DNA from: Melampsora larici-populina 98AG31
Lineage: Eukaryota > Basidiomycota > Pucciniomycetes > Pucciniales > Melampsoraceae
DNA length: 64,000 nt
Reading direction: 5' to 3'
Assembly (NCBI RefSeq): GCF_000204055.1
Contig: NW_006768812.1
Location: 642,964-706,963, forward strand
Shown: positions 33,721 to 44,100 of the stretch, piece by piece
How positions within the stretch are numbered: the stretch's first letter is position 1
Layout of the letters: the number at the start of each line of letters is the position of its first letter
The notes under the pieces: generated by a model
What the model saw: only the letters and a program-made list of their open reading frames with translations
Databases searched by the model: none
What the model was told of the DNA's origin: nothing
Made by a program: the position numbers and the translations under genes

Positions 33721-33765
33721 TAAACCGTGTTTTGTACCAGAACACGCAACGGAGCTAAAGATTGA

Positions 33766-33782
33766 ACACGGGTGGCGCTACC
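33766..33782 (+). promoter_or_regulatory. Upstream motif of copy C, proximal
   Basis: CACGGGTGGCGCTACCC, about 214 bases before the copy C ATG, preceded by GCTAAAGATTGAA. Matches the proximal motifs of copies A and B in sequence, orientation and distance. Confidence 0.6.
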
Positions 33783-33995
33783 CCGCCGTTCGCTTCACCG
33801 CGTGCTGAGAAGGAAACATCCTTGAGCCGAGTACTGACGCCCTTTCTAGTAGGAGCAAACAACCTTCTGATATGTACAGTAACATCCGGTTTCACACCTG
33901 AGCTTCCTCCCAAATCATGTTCCTTTGATCATCTCCTGCGCATTCCAAACTCTGACAATCGAAATTTGTTTTATCTCTCTCTGACCATGCCGAAA

Positions 33996-34765
33996 ATGCT
34001 CCGGCTCCTTGCAAAGATCTCCCTGCTACTCTTGTACCTTTAATCTTATGAAGCAAAACAGGAAGTGGATCCTGACATCTACCAGTATACATGTTTCGAA
34101 GGGTTTGCAGGCGACGGAAACGTTGGAAGTATGTACATTTCATTTAAATTGCCATTCTTTTATATCTCCAGTATGATCTATAGACTATACCCAGGGCTAA
34201 CGTGGATCTGCTTCATGTTCGCTCGCATTGAAAGTATGCCGTATGGGGCAAGAGGATTCCCATCAGACTAATCTTTATACGTGCCCATATTCAATGTGCT
34301 GGTCTGACGGCAAGTTGTTTTCAACCGGATCTCCATTCTTCTCGCTATAAAGTGACATTGTATAGCTGATCAACGGGCATCCATTTTTTATATTTCGATG
34401 TCAGGCAATAAATGGACATTAATGCGAGGATGCCAATTGATAGGATCAACGGACAAAGGCGAAAGTGATCAAAAATGCGTGCTATATACTTGGGACCGAC
34501 AAATGAAAAATTGGGGTCTGTATCAGGAGTCTTCAACCACTTGTCTTTCCATTCATCAGAAAGTATCTGATGCCAAATTCCGCATGTGGTTGGGGACTTT
34601 TCAGTCTGTACCAACTCCGGGGGGACCTCTTATAGATGCCCTGCTGATCGTATAGGATTCTTCATTAGTCAGTCATATTTTGTTATCAATCAAAAGCTTC
34701 CTTCACTGAAGACGGTTTGTTTGTCGTTAGTATGCACTCGTTGCACGGAGATTTCCAAATCTTGA
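33996..34765 (+). pseudogene. Small 10-cysteine secreted protein gene, copy C (stop codon in signal peptide)
   Basis: Five exons 33996-34128, 34235-34309, 34405-34515, 34605-34667 and 34731-34765 total 417 bases, exactly the coding length of copy B. The only break is TAA at 34041, codon 16, within the signal peptide (after ISLLLLYL). All ten mature cysteines are kept (TCFEG, ICRMG, TCPYSMC, GC, KC, VCTNSGG, RC, CTRC). Intron 2 starts with GCAAGT, a GC-AG donor, where copy B has GTAAGT. Another ATG at 33986 is in an unlinked frame position and meets the same stop. Likely a recent pseudogene. Confidence 0.78.
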
Positions 34766-35320
34766 CACCAAGAAGATTGGCATCTCGCAGCATCCCAAGA
34801 ATAATGTACGAGGAACTCAAGGATCATGCGATCCATTTCTTGGATGATTCCCTGCTTTGTAACTTTTCGTTCATTCCCTTAACAGTCATTCCACCTTGTC
34901 CATGCACCATGTGACGCCTATTCGAGATGTTTGACTTGTTGTTGGCTACACAAAACTCTGGACAATTACTATTAAATTTATAAATACTGATCTCTCTCTA
35001 TTTATTCGCATCAACACGTGTGAAAATTTGAGACGTAGAGTCTGACCTCTTCGGAATAAAAGGTACTTGATCAGCATCAGGTCAAGTACTGATCCTTTAT
35101 CACTGGACCTTTTGTACTAGCAGGAGCTTCTCACACATGGAGCTTCCGTTTGACTTACCATCTAACTGATATCACAGAGCTGTCAGTTCAGAATCGATAA
35201 TAAGAGTATCATTATAATCATTACAAAAAACATATACACAAAGCATAGCAAAATATTTGTGATTTGGGTAAGTTTGAGGGTTTGAACACTTCAAAAGGAG
35301 AGTAAATGATGTGATGATAG

Positions 35321-36438
35321 TGCGATCAATCTGAGAATTAAGATGAGGCAGAAGCAGTACACGATCAAAAAAAACATCCAAGTCGAGTTCAAACCGTTTT
35401 AACTCAAAAAGCACAAATGAGGCAATGTCGCCTAATATATAAAACGAACCAAGTGATGCCAGTTTCAGACTACTCTTAGATCACTCTTTCACTTCACCAC
35501 GTTCAGTTCATCCGCAAGATTGTTTATTTTAATTTCTCAAATCATCAAGTTGGTTGTCAAAGGTAGTGGATAAAAGCAAATCATTCTTTCTATATTGTTT
35601 GTGTTGGGTTTTGGTTTTGTTTCCTTGTAATTGATAAATGTGATGAGATTTGATGCCCTTGAAATTTGTGTGCTGGTCAATGCTCTTTGATGTGTTATTT
35701 TTTGTGATTTCATTTCTTTCTGGTTGTTTATTTCCTCAAACATCGGTTTCCTTGAAAGGATCGGCAAAAACAATTTTAACTGCTTTAAATAATCAACTTC
35801 CTCAACAGAAAAAATAGACAAATCCAGATAATCACAAGGATGGAATCTTCGACGAGGAAAGATAAAAACAATGTCACTTATCTACGAACGTATCTGGAAG
35901 GCAGTGGCCTCGCTTTCTGAAAGAGCATCAAGTCTTTAACAAACAGGATGAGCACCGATGGTCTTTCAATGCATCCTGATTCAAACTCTCTGACTTTGGA
36001 ATTTGAAGAGCTCATCGGTATTCCCGAAGTCATTTGGAAATTGTTTAATCAATCTCCAAGTGATTTATAATGAAACCATGATCTTATCTCATTTCTATTT
36101 AAATATCCGTGAATAAGGTCGTTTTTACCATGGTTTGGCTACAGCTGAAATTATTAGCTAAATCATTGTGGTACTATGATCTATGACGATAGTCCCCTAT
36201 GTATAAGCTATCTAGAGCATAGTAACTACAATAATACAAGCGAATATGATACGTGTTCCATACATTCTTCTATGACAAAGGTACTAGTTCACAGAACGAG
36301 ATTATAGCAGTATAGATGATATTATTTTATACAGCAAGTACATCAACTCATTCCACCGGTCCATTCAACTCCAAATCCAAATCCTGTACATTGGGGAACA
36401 AGACATTCAGCATTTATAGATTGAGCTGATCTAAACCA
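35321..36438. other. Gene-free stretch
   Basis: AT-rich sequence between the duplication and the F-box gene. The part near 36438 is probably the F-box 3' UTR. Confidence 0.4.
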
Positions 36439-37890
36439 TCAAGATTGACTGACCAAGATTTCATTAGGTTTTATTCCGGGAATGTAACGACAACGAATCC
36501 CATGTGACTCCAAAGTTGCAACCAGTTTAGCACTCAATATCGTGTAATTTTTCTTGCGCGGTGTGGTAAAGATCAAAAGTTGAAGTTTAGGTGGCTTCCA
36601 ATGACGTGTCCAGTGTTGGGTCGGAGTACGATCTAAAGTGCATTTCTCTAAAGTCCATCTCCAAAAATGTTGCCCATCATCGATTGGCTGAACAAGCGTT
36701 CGGACGTGTCGGAAGATTGGCAAAGTCCCCGTAGGTTCATCTGAATCATAACGGGAGGGGTCTGAGCTGTCTACATCGTGTAAAACTCTAAGTCGCGGGT
36801 ACTCGAAACAGTCGATCTCCCTAGAGAAGTCATCCATAGTTGAACCACAAGAAATAATTTCAATTGCGTTCAGGCTGGTTTGAAACATTGTCGTCATTTC
36901 CGAAGATTCCCTTAAGAAATCTAGACCAGGCTCCCCAACCAGCAACTCAAAAGACTTCAAACTCTTCTTTGCCGAGGCGCATATGACGGCGATTGGTCTG
37001 ATGTTCTCAGGCCAGAAGCAATGAATGAGGGCGAGATGTTTCAGTTTTGACAAGGCTGTGGGTGCCAATGTCAAATTTTGTAGATTGCAACCGTTCAGGA
37101 TTAAGCATTCGAGGTTAGGGGCAACGGCAAGAAGATCAGAAAACGCTCGAACATCAAAACCGTCATGTCTTTGATGCTGTCGTGGTCCTTGAATACTGAG
37201 TGTCTTGAGACCTTTGATGCTCCCCACAGCTTTTACAAGCGCTGGCGTAACCATAATCGAACCAGATATTTTCAGATGAAGCTCTGTTGCGTTTTGACCG
37301 ATCAACGCAATCAATTCTATCACTTGTTCCGTGGTTGCCTTAGGGTATAGCATCGGATCTAGGACTTCAGGTGTCTTTGTTCGAGAAACGGGCGTCAGAT
37401 GATCGACCGTCGGGGGTGCCATCATATCTGGATCTTCATGTGTGTTTGTGTGAGATCCAGGCGTCACATCAACTGGCACAGGCCACTCTACCTCTTCTGG
37501 CTCCGGCTTCGACGACCAATCTTTGAACGCAAGCCGCTTGACAAAGGAGGAGAGATCTAGCTCCAGCACTGGACTTGTAATTAGACCGATGACAGAATCG
37601 TGAGACCAAACCGCGCGGAAGCAGATGCGAGTGACAGCCAGAGCCCAGATTTTGCAAACTAATCGCAAGCGGAGGAGTTCAGAGGTAGCCGGTTGCGAAA
37701 GGAAGGGGTCAGTGGTAATGCTATCAGGCCATTCAGGTTGCCACTCGTGTTCAACAGATAGTTGATTGACGAAGATTTCTACGATGTGCGACACGAGTTC
37801 GAGTGGGAGCCAACCACATTTACGTGAGGTCTGCGGTCTATCTTGTCTATTCGAAATACTGTTCATGGTTGGATTCGTAGTGATCGTCAT
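36439..37890 (-). CDS. F-box protein with LRR-like C-terminal region
   Basis: A single open frame of 483 codons without introns. Near residues 26-85 it has the F-box pattern WLPLELVSHIVEIFV, then LLRLRLVCKIWALAVTRICF, which would bind Skp1 in an SCF ubiquitin ligase. The rest shows irregular leucine-rich repeats (LKTLSIQGPRQ, LECLILNGCNLQNLTL, LKHLALIHC) that would select the substrate. ATG at 37890 is the first in frame; a second at residue 9 is possible. A decayed relative lies at 15661-15935. The substrate is unknown. F-box families are often expanded in these fungi. Confidence 0.75.
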   Translation of the reverse strand: MTITTNPTMNSISNRQDRPQTSRKCGWLPLELVSHIVEIFVNQLSVEHEWQPEWPDSITTDPFLSQPATSELLRLRLVCKIWALAVTRICFRAVWSHDSVIGLITSPVLELDLSSFVKRLAFKDWSSKPEPEEVEWPVPVDVTPGSHTNTHEDPDMMAPPTVDHLTPVSRTKTPEVLDPMLYPKATTEQVIELIALIGQNATELHLKISGSIMVTPALVKAVGSIKGLKTLSIQGPRQHQRHDGFDVRAFSDLLAVAPNLECLILNGCNLQNLTLAPTALSKLKHLALIHCFWPENIRPIAVICASAKKSLKSFELLVGEPGLDFLRESSEMTTMFQTSLNAIEIISCGSTMDDFSREIDCFEYPRLRVLHDVDSSDPSRYDSDEPTGTLPIFRHVRTLVQPIDDGQHFWRWTLEKCTLDRTPTQHWTRHWKPPKLQLLIFTTPRKKNYTILSAKLVATLESHGIRCRYIPGIKPNEILVSQS

Positions 37891-39105
37891 GAGGTTTGAA
37901 GCTTTCGATGTCCGGACAAAGGGATGTTGACTTCAAAGTTATCAAGAAAACGGTTGAACCACTTCGTGATCAACAGTCGGTACGGGTATTGACACAAGGA
38001 AATGGGGCCAAGGTGTAAATCTCACAGCATCGGGTATTCTAGAAATTCTTAGAAGTTGTTGTGAACAAGTAATTTGGATGTCAGCATGATTGCCCCTCCT
38101 TCCCATTCTGATTGTAGTATTGAAACATTTGGCTGATCTCTTAATCCATCTCATTTTCACCAAAAAAATCTCTTGTCAAAAGTCTCTTTAAGCTTCTCCC
38201 TCCCCTGCCCTTCTGGCTCTTGATTATTTCATTTTACCCATTTTTTTATTATCTACTAAACACAATGTTAGCCTTGATCACTTTTTGCTCTTTTATGAAT
38301 TTGTGAAAATTTGGTGTCTTCAATCTTTTGATTCATTACCTTTTTTACAAGCTGAATTTTCAAATGTTTTTGTTAAATTTGTTTCTTCTTGATATAAATT
38401 AGCTTTCCCAATGTAGCTTGTGATCCAGATAGATGAGTTGTCTGTAAAAAAATGTGGCTTTGATGCAACATTTGAGTTTTTTATAGTATTCTGTATCTTT
38501 GTGATTCTTGTGTTGTGTCTTGGGTCTTGATCATCATGTCTGGCAAAGTTCTTTATGTGAGTACAAGCAGTGGAATGCTTCGCTGAACATTGATTGTAGT
38601 CATCATTATGATGGAGTGGTGAAATGTATACTGACCTGCCTCATGTAATTTGTGAACCTGAAAGATTGTTCTGATACCTTTATCTGTCTTAGTTCATTTC
38701 AAATTCTGAGCTCATATATTGGATTATTTGTCTTGGCAATGAGATATTAGCCTTGGTGTCCTGTGGTAAATTCCCCGAGTGACTTTGACTTGCTTAGACC
38801 CTATTACCTCTAGCTTGATACAAGCCCATCCAAACTTCCAAACTCTTACCCCTATAAAGGGGCTTGAAACTTGAAAATCTTGTGATACAATGTGAATCAT
38901 GGCAGAGAGTATATCTAAACATCAATTCCACCACCACATGCACAATCCAGATCTTCAAGGTGTGCTTATACAATGTGACAGCATACTTGTTCCTGTCCTT
39001 GTGCCCCCTTTGGATTCTTCTGAATTGTCATTCAATTTATGTTTTGGAAGGATTCATTCTTCAATAAATTGAAATCTCTATACTCAAATCTGCAGCAGCT
39101 ACACA
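37891..39105. other. Gene-free stretch upstream of the F-box gene
   Basis: AT-rich. The first few hundred bases should hold the F-box promoter. No other gene was recognised. Confidence 0.4.
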
Positions 39106-39195
39106 TATGTACAAGTCTATTTGGAAAAGATATGACACATTAGTCAGGGCCGGCGGAGTAAATGTGTTGTATCTTTTCCAAATGTACTTGTACAT
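39106..39195. repeat. Long single hairpin of about 90 bases
   Basis: ATGTACAAGTCTATTTGGAA and following bases (from 39107) pair with the complement ending at 39195: about 35 paired positions with few mismatches around a loop of about 20 bases (AGTCAGGGCCGGCGGAGTAA). It could be a tiny MITE or a small-RNA precursor. No promoter was recognised. Confidence 0.6.
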
Positions 39196-40390
39196 ACACA
39201 ATCATTTGTATTGGCATAGTTATATCTGTCTCTCAGCTTTGGTGTCTGATATCTAAATTTTGGTTCAACATGAGAGCAAATTGCCACCACACTGATGTGA
39301 ACAAGGCTTCCAAATTTTACATTCTTTGGGATCCTTTTGACAAAAAAAATCTATGAATGAGGTATGATTTATGTGAAGCTATATTATATGTACAAGATAG
39401 AGGGAATCCTTGTGGCTCAAGTTCTCAAAAGATTGAGTGGTGGGTGCTTAAGGAGGATGGGATGCAGAGCAGTCAAAACCCTTGGATTTCACATCCTTAT
39501 CACATGTGAATCTGGTTGTAAGCCATAAGTATCTTCTCCAAGGGTGTCATCAGAGGGGGGACTTTGTCAACTATTTCCTCAAAGGAATGCTGAAGCCACA
39601 CCCCAATTGTCTCAGTATTGGGAATTGGCGGGGTGAAGACATACAGTATTCAGGCTCTTGTGCTGGGCACAGTGTGAAAGATGCACCCTTGGGGGGCTTC
39701 TGGGTGCGCCAGCTTGGGAGAGATCCAGGGTCGGCCCAGCCTGGTTTCAGCACAGTTATTTTTCAACTCTTACCCCGATTTTCTGGCAAAGCTGCTTCAA
39801 AATGACACAAGAGGGGAGGAACAGGTTATCAAATCAACTGTAGTGTGTGTGTCTAAATATTGAAATCATTTAGAAATCAAGGCAATAGCTCAAGAGTCAC
39901 ATCCACCACTGATGACTGTACCTTTCCACCTTTTTCAAAAAGAATTTCAATGGAACATGCACACTGGGGGTGTGACTTTGAAAAGTCAAAAATGAGCACT
40001 TGATAGCAGAAACACACAATCCCCATGTGAGTTGTCAGATCGGCTGATCTTTTTTCCTCAAAAGACTACAACTTCTAATGGGATTGAACCTGATATGACA
40101 TGAGCTAGTGTGAGATGCAAGAGATCTAGCAGTCCCATCAGGGTGTCCGGACAACTAGGATGTGCAGTACAAATGTAGGTACATTTACTACTTTGATTTG
40201 TTTGATGGTCTCCACTGAATCCAGCCATCACGGTTAGCTTTTGCCATTATGACTACCCATCAATGTTTGACATCGCATTGATCAAGCAAGTGACAGGCAT
40301 TGTGGTTGATTTCCACTTTGGACAATGTGATCATACCAGTCAATGTTTCACGGTATGACTATGATGTGTTACCTACCGAGAAGGTTGTTC
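39196..40390. other. Gene-free stretch
   Basis: No supported gene. A G/C-richer block at about 39560-39780 has no clear coding frame. It ends at the target site of the Gypsy element. Confidence 0.35.
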
Positions 40391-40394
40391 CTTG

Positions 40395-40990
40395 TGTAAC
40401 GGGGTGGAGATAGGTACCCACGTTAAGTGATAAGATCCAGTGACCTTAAGGGGGAGCTTAGAAGAATATGGACAAAGAAGTAAAGATCACAGATCTATGC
40501 TTTGAGGAAAGACAATTGAAGTAGAAGAACGTTAAAAGGGGACGGCTGAGTTCTAAAGTATAGGACAAAGCACGTAGATGCTTTTAAGTAGTAATTCTAA
40601 ATTGTTCTTTCAGAGAAATGCAATAATGGGATCTTTAAGATAAGAAAAAAGAAGTTTGATAACAGAAGGTTTGAAAAGACAAAAGATGCGAAAACAAGTT
40701 TTAAGCAAAAGTAAAGTGATAAAAGATAAGATACCAAAAGTTTGAATAACAAGAGAATCTTTCGATATTTATACAAAGTGATTGTCAAGGCACAAACAGC
40801 CGATGACATCAATGAGACAAAAAAAAAGGAAGGCGTACAAAGTAAAAGGCTTGTGCGCCTTGCTGAGATATAATCTAGCTGGTTTACAAATGAGGGCCAG
40901 GCTAGTTTATAAGGTAACGGTATGGTATCTAATTAGTATAACGACCGTTGTAACCTATTGTAGTTAGGACTAAGAAGTAGCCCTGCTACA
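40395..40990 (-). repeat. 3' LTR of the Gypsy element
   Basis: On the plus strand begins TGTAACGGGGTGG and ends CCCTGCTACA. It is identical to the other LTR except A at 40474, within a CA where the partner has CG. Confidence 0.93.
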
Positions 40991-40994
40991 ACTA

Positions 40995-41004
40995 TCCCCC
41001 TCTT
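40995..41004 (-). other. Polypurine tract of the Gypsy element
   Basis: On the minus strand AAGAGGGGGA lies four bases before the 3' LTR, the expected place for plus-strand priming. Confidence 0.7.
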
Positions 41005-41130
41005 ATACAAGCAATACTCCTGAATCGCACAGTCTATGTAACAGAAGTAAACCTACAGAGAAGGAAAGGAAAATTGATAACCGTAACAGTGCAATGAAAA
41101 CGAGAGAAAAAATTTTCTGAAAACAGACTC

Positions 41131-44100
41131 CTAACGAGGTCCTTGACGAATTCTTGTTGAACGGCGCAGTGCTGGTTTTGATAAGTCGGGTGTTTTGACG
41201 GACGAAATCTCGACTTGAGAAGCTTTGGGTTCACTCAAAACTGGAGGTAAATCTGCAAGTTGGCCGGGAGTGGGTGGTGACAGAGGGTGTTTGACAGGTG
41301 TTTCAGCTGTGACATTGCCAGCACCAGGTGCGAATCTCCCCACCAAACGGATGCGGGTAGGGACGGCAACCTCTTGAGCTTTTGCTAACCGTTTCGCCTT
41401 CATCTTAAGAATCTTCGAAACTTGTAGATCCTCTTTGGTGATTTCTTGTATCAACCTTGGAGGAAGAGCCCACGCTTTGCCCAAGTCCTTTTCGCGAACC
41501 AGGGCAGGTTTTAACCGATTTCCCCCAATGGGATGAGGAAATAACGAATGGCGATGATCGCTAAGGGTGTAGACATTAAGACCAAGAGAATCAAAGATCT
41601 CGAACGGCCCGAACCAATGAGGTTCTCCCTTAGTGTGGGCTTCGTTACAAAGCTTTACTTTATCGCCAATGTTATAGGCCACAACTTTTGAACGAGCTTT
41701 ACCCGTCGCCTCATCTGGTTCGAATTGGCCATCGAACCTAGCTTTGTTCGTCGCGGCACGTTGAACCAAGGCCTCACTGGCCTGCTTCCGTGCCTCACGA
41801 AGTTTCTCCAGTCTAACCTCCTGACAGGAGGGATCACTGTCCAATTCCCGAGGCCTCAACTTAGCTGGATCGCCAATAAGTCGAGGGCTGACTCCGTAGA
41901 GAAGCTCAAAAGGAGACCAAGCAGTGACGGTACTCTTGTTCACCCAAACGGCAAACAAGGCTTCGGCGAGATACTCCGGCCATCTAGCCGGGTCTTTGGA
42001 AGTATTGGCTTTAAACAAGGCTTTTTCTAACAATCCATTGAAACGCTCGCATTTCCCGTTAGAACGAGGGTGATATCCCGAAGTGTTTAACTTGTGGACA
42101 TGAAATCCTTCGTAGAAGGCCGTCATTTCTTTGGAAAGAAAGTTCTTTCCGCGATCCGACAGAATTTCTGAAGGCACCCCATAAACTTGTATCAAATCTC
42201 TAACCAAAGCTTCCGCCACATTAGCCGAAGTGGCTGTTTTCATAGGAATCGCCAACGGCCATCCTGTACCATGATCAATCATGGTAAGGATCCATTTGTA
42301 GCCATCCACACTCTCTGGGAGAGATATGAAATCTACCGCCCACCTTTCAAACGGGTCAACAGGTGGTAGAGGCATTTGCTTAGCCGTTTCTTGGCTTTTA
42401 TCGGGAGCGTCGTATATTTGACATTCCGGACAAAATTTGCAATAAGTTTCAACATCTTTGTAACGTCCAGGCCACCATCCTCGATCTCGAAGGAGAGAGA
42501 GAGTCCCATCTCTTCCTCGATGGCCATACCTACGATGAAGAACGTCCATAAGTTCGGCCCTTTGGTAAAACGGAATAAAAGGGCTTCTTTCCTGTTGATT
42601 ACCAATCCAAATAAGAGTCTCCTCTTTAGGATCGAACTCAAATTCGTGAGAACTGCGAATAGCTGTCTCCATTACTCCCGGAGTAACCCATTTGGGTAAC
42701 TCGCGTAGTGTCCTGATATAAGGAATGAGTAGCGGCCAATCCGTAGGGTCACGAAGTCCCGATTTGCAATCATGAATTACCAAGAGTTCATGATCGCTTT
42801 GGCGGCTAAGAGCATCAGGGACAATGTTAGTTGATCCTTTTTTATATTCAACTTTGATTGTCATCTCCCCAAACTCTTCGATCCAATGAAGTAGTCGTCT
42901 AGTGGGGAGGGCCTGTTTATGCAAATATGTCAAAGTGACATGGTCGGTTCGTACAATAGTATCTTGTACCGCACCCTCAACGTAATTCCTCCACTTGCGC
43001 CAAGAACGGATAATTGCGAACAATTCCCTTTCTTGGGCAGGGTAATTTCGTTGAGCTTGACCCAACTTATGTGAGTCATAAGCGACGGGATGTTCTCGCC
43101 CGTCTTTGCCAACTTGAAGTAAGACGGCACCTACTGTGAAATCGCTCGCGTCGGTTTCAATGATATAAGGTTTATTTGGATCTGGACTTATCAAGATGGG
43201 AGGTTCTAACAGAGCCTTCTTGAGAAGTTCGCACGCTGCCTCATGTACCGCAGTCCACAGGACTTTGGATTTCTTTGTCACATTTCCTTCTGTAAGGCCG
43301 TGCAACGGTGACGCTATCTTCGAAAAATTTTTAACGAAGCGTCTATAATATCCCGTGAGGCCCAAGAAGGATCGAACCTCAGTGACATTAGAGGGCCGAG
43401 GCCATGCTTGGATAGCATCAAGCTTGTCTTGCATAGGACGAATACCAGACGACGACACCATATGGCCTACAAACTGAATTTCATCCGCGAATAACTCAGA
43501 TTTAGCACCGCTGACTTTTAAGTCTTGCTGAGCTAGAGCTTCCCACACCAACTGAACATGTTCCTCATGCTCTTCGTCGGATTTGGAGTAGATAAGTATG
43601 TCATCCATATATACTTGTACAAATTTATCTAAGAACTGTCGTAACACATTGCTCATCATACGTTGGAACGTGCTAGGGGCGTTTACTAGACCAAACGGCA
43701 TTACCAACCATTCGTAATGACCGTATTTGGTGCTAAAAGCCGTCTTAGGAACGTGATCAGGGGATATCTTCATTTGATGAAATCCCTGTTGAAGATCAAA
43801 TTTAGAGAACCAAACTGCACCATGTAGTTGGTCAAAACAATCTTGGATAAGAGGAAGAGGGTGTCTATCCCTCTTGGTAACAGCATTTATAGCCCGGTAG
43901 TCCACGCAAAATCTTAGTTTCCCAGATGCGTTCTTAGCAAAAAGGACGGGTGAGGACCAAGGGGAGGTGGAAGGTTGTATAAATCCGTTCTTTTCCAAGG
44001 ATTCTAACTTCTTTTGAAGTTCTGATAATAACAGAGGCAACATTCTACAAACTGCCTGGGCTATTGGCTTACTGTCACCTGTATCTATTAAATGTTGTAC

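Larger units (their letters stand above)
33560..35320 (+). repeat. Segmental duplication, right unit
   Basis: Counterpart of 30600-32300, with the same order of upstream motif, gene and 3' flank. Similarity fades after TCAAAAGGAG (about 35291), matching TCAGAAGGAG (about 32263). Confidence 0.75.

Noticed and set aside
41575..41640. Chromodomain at the Gypsy integrase C-terminus
   Set aside because: Only the GPY/F-like module is visible; no chromodomain pattern follows.
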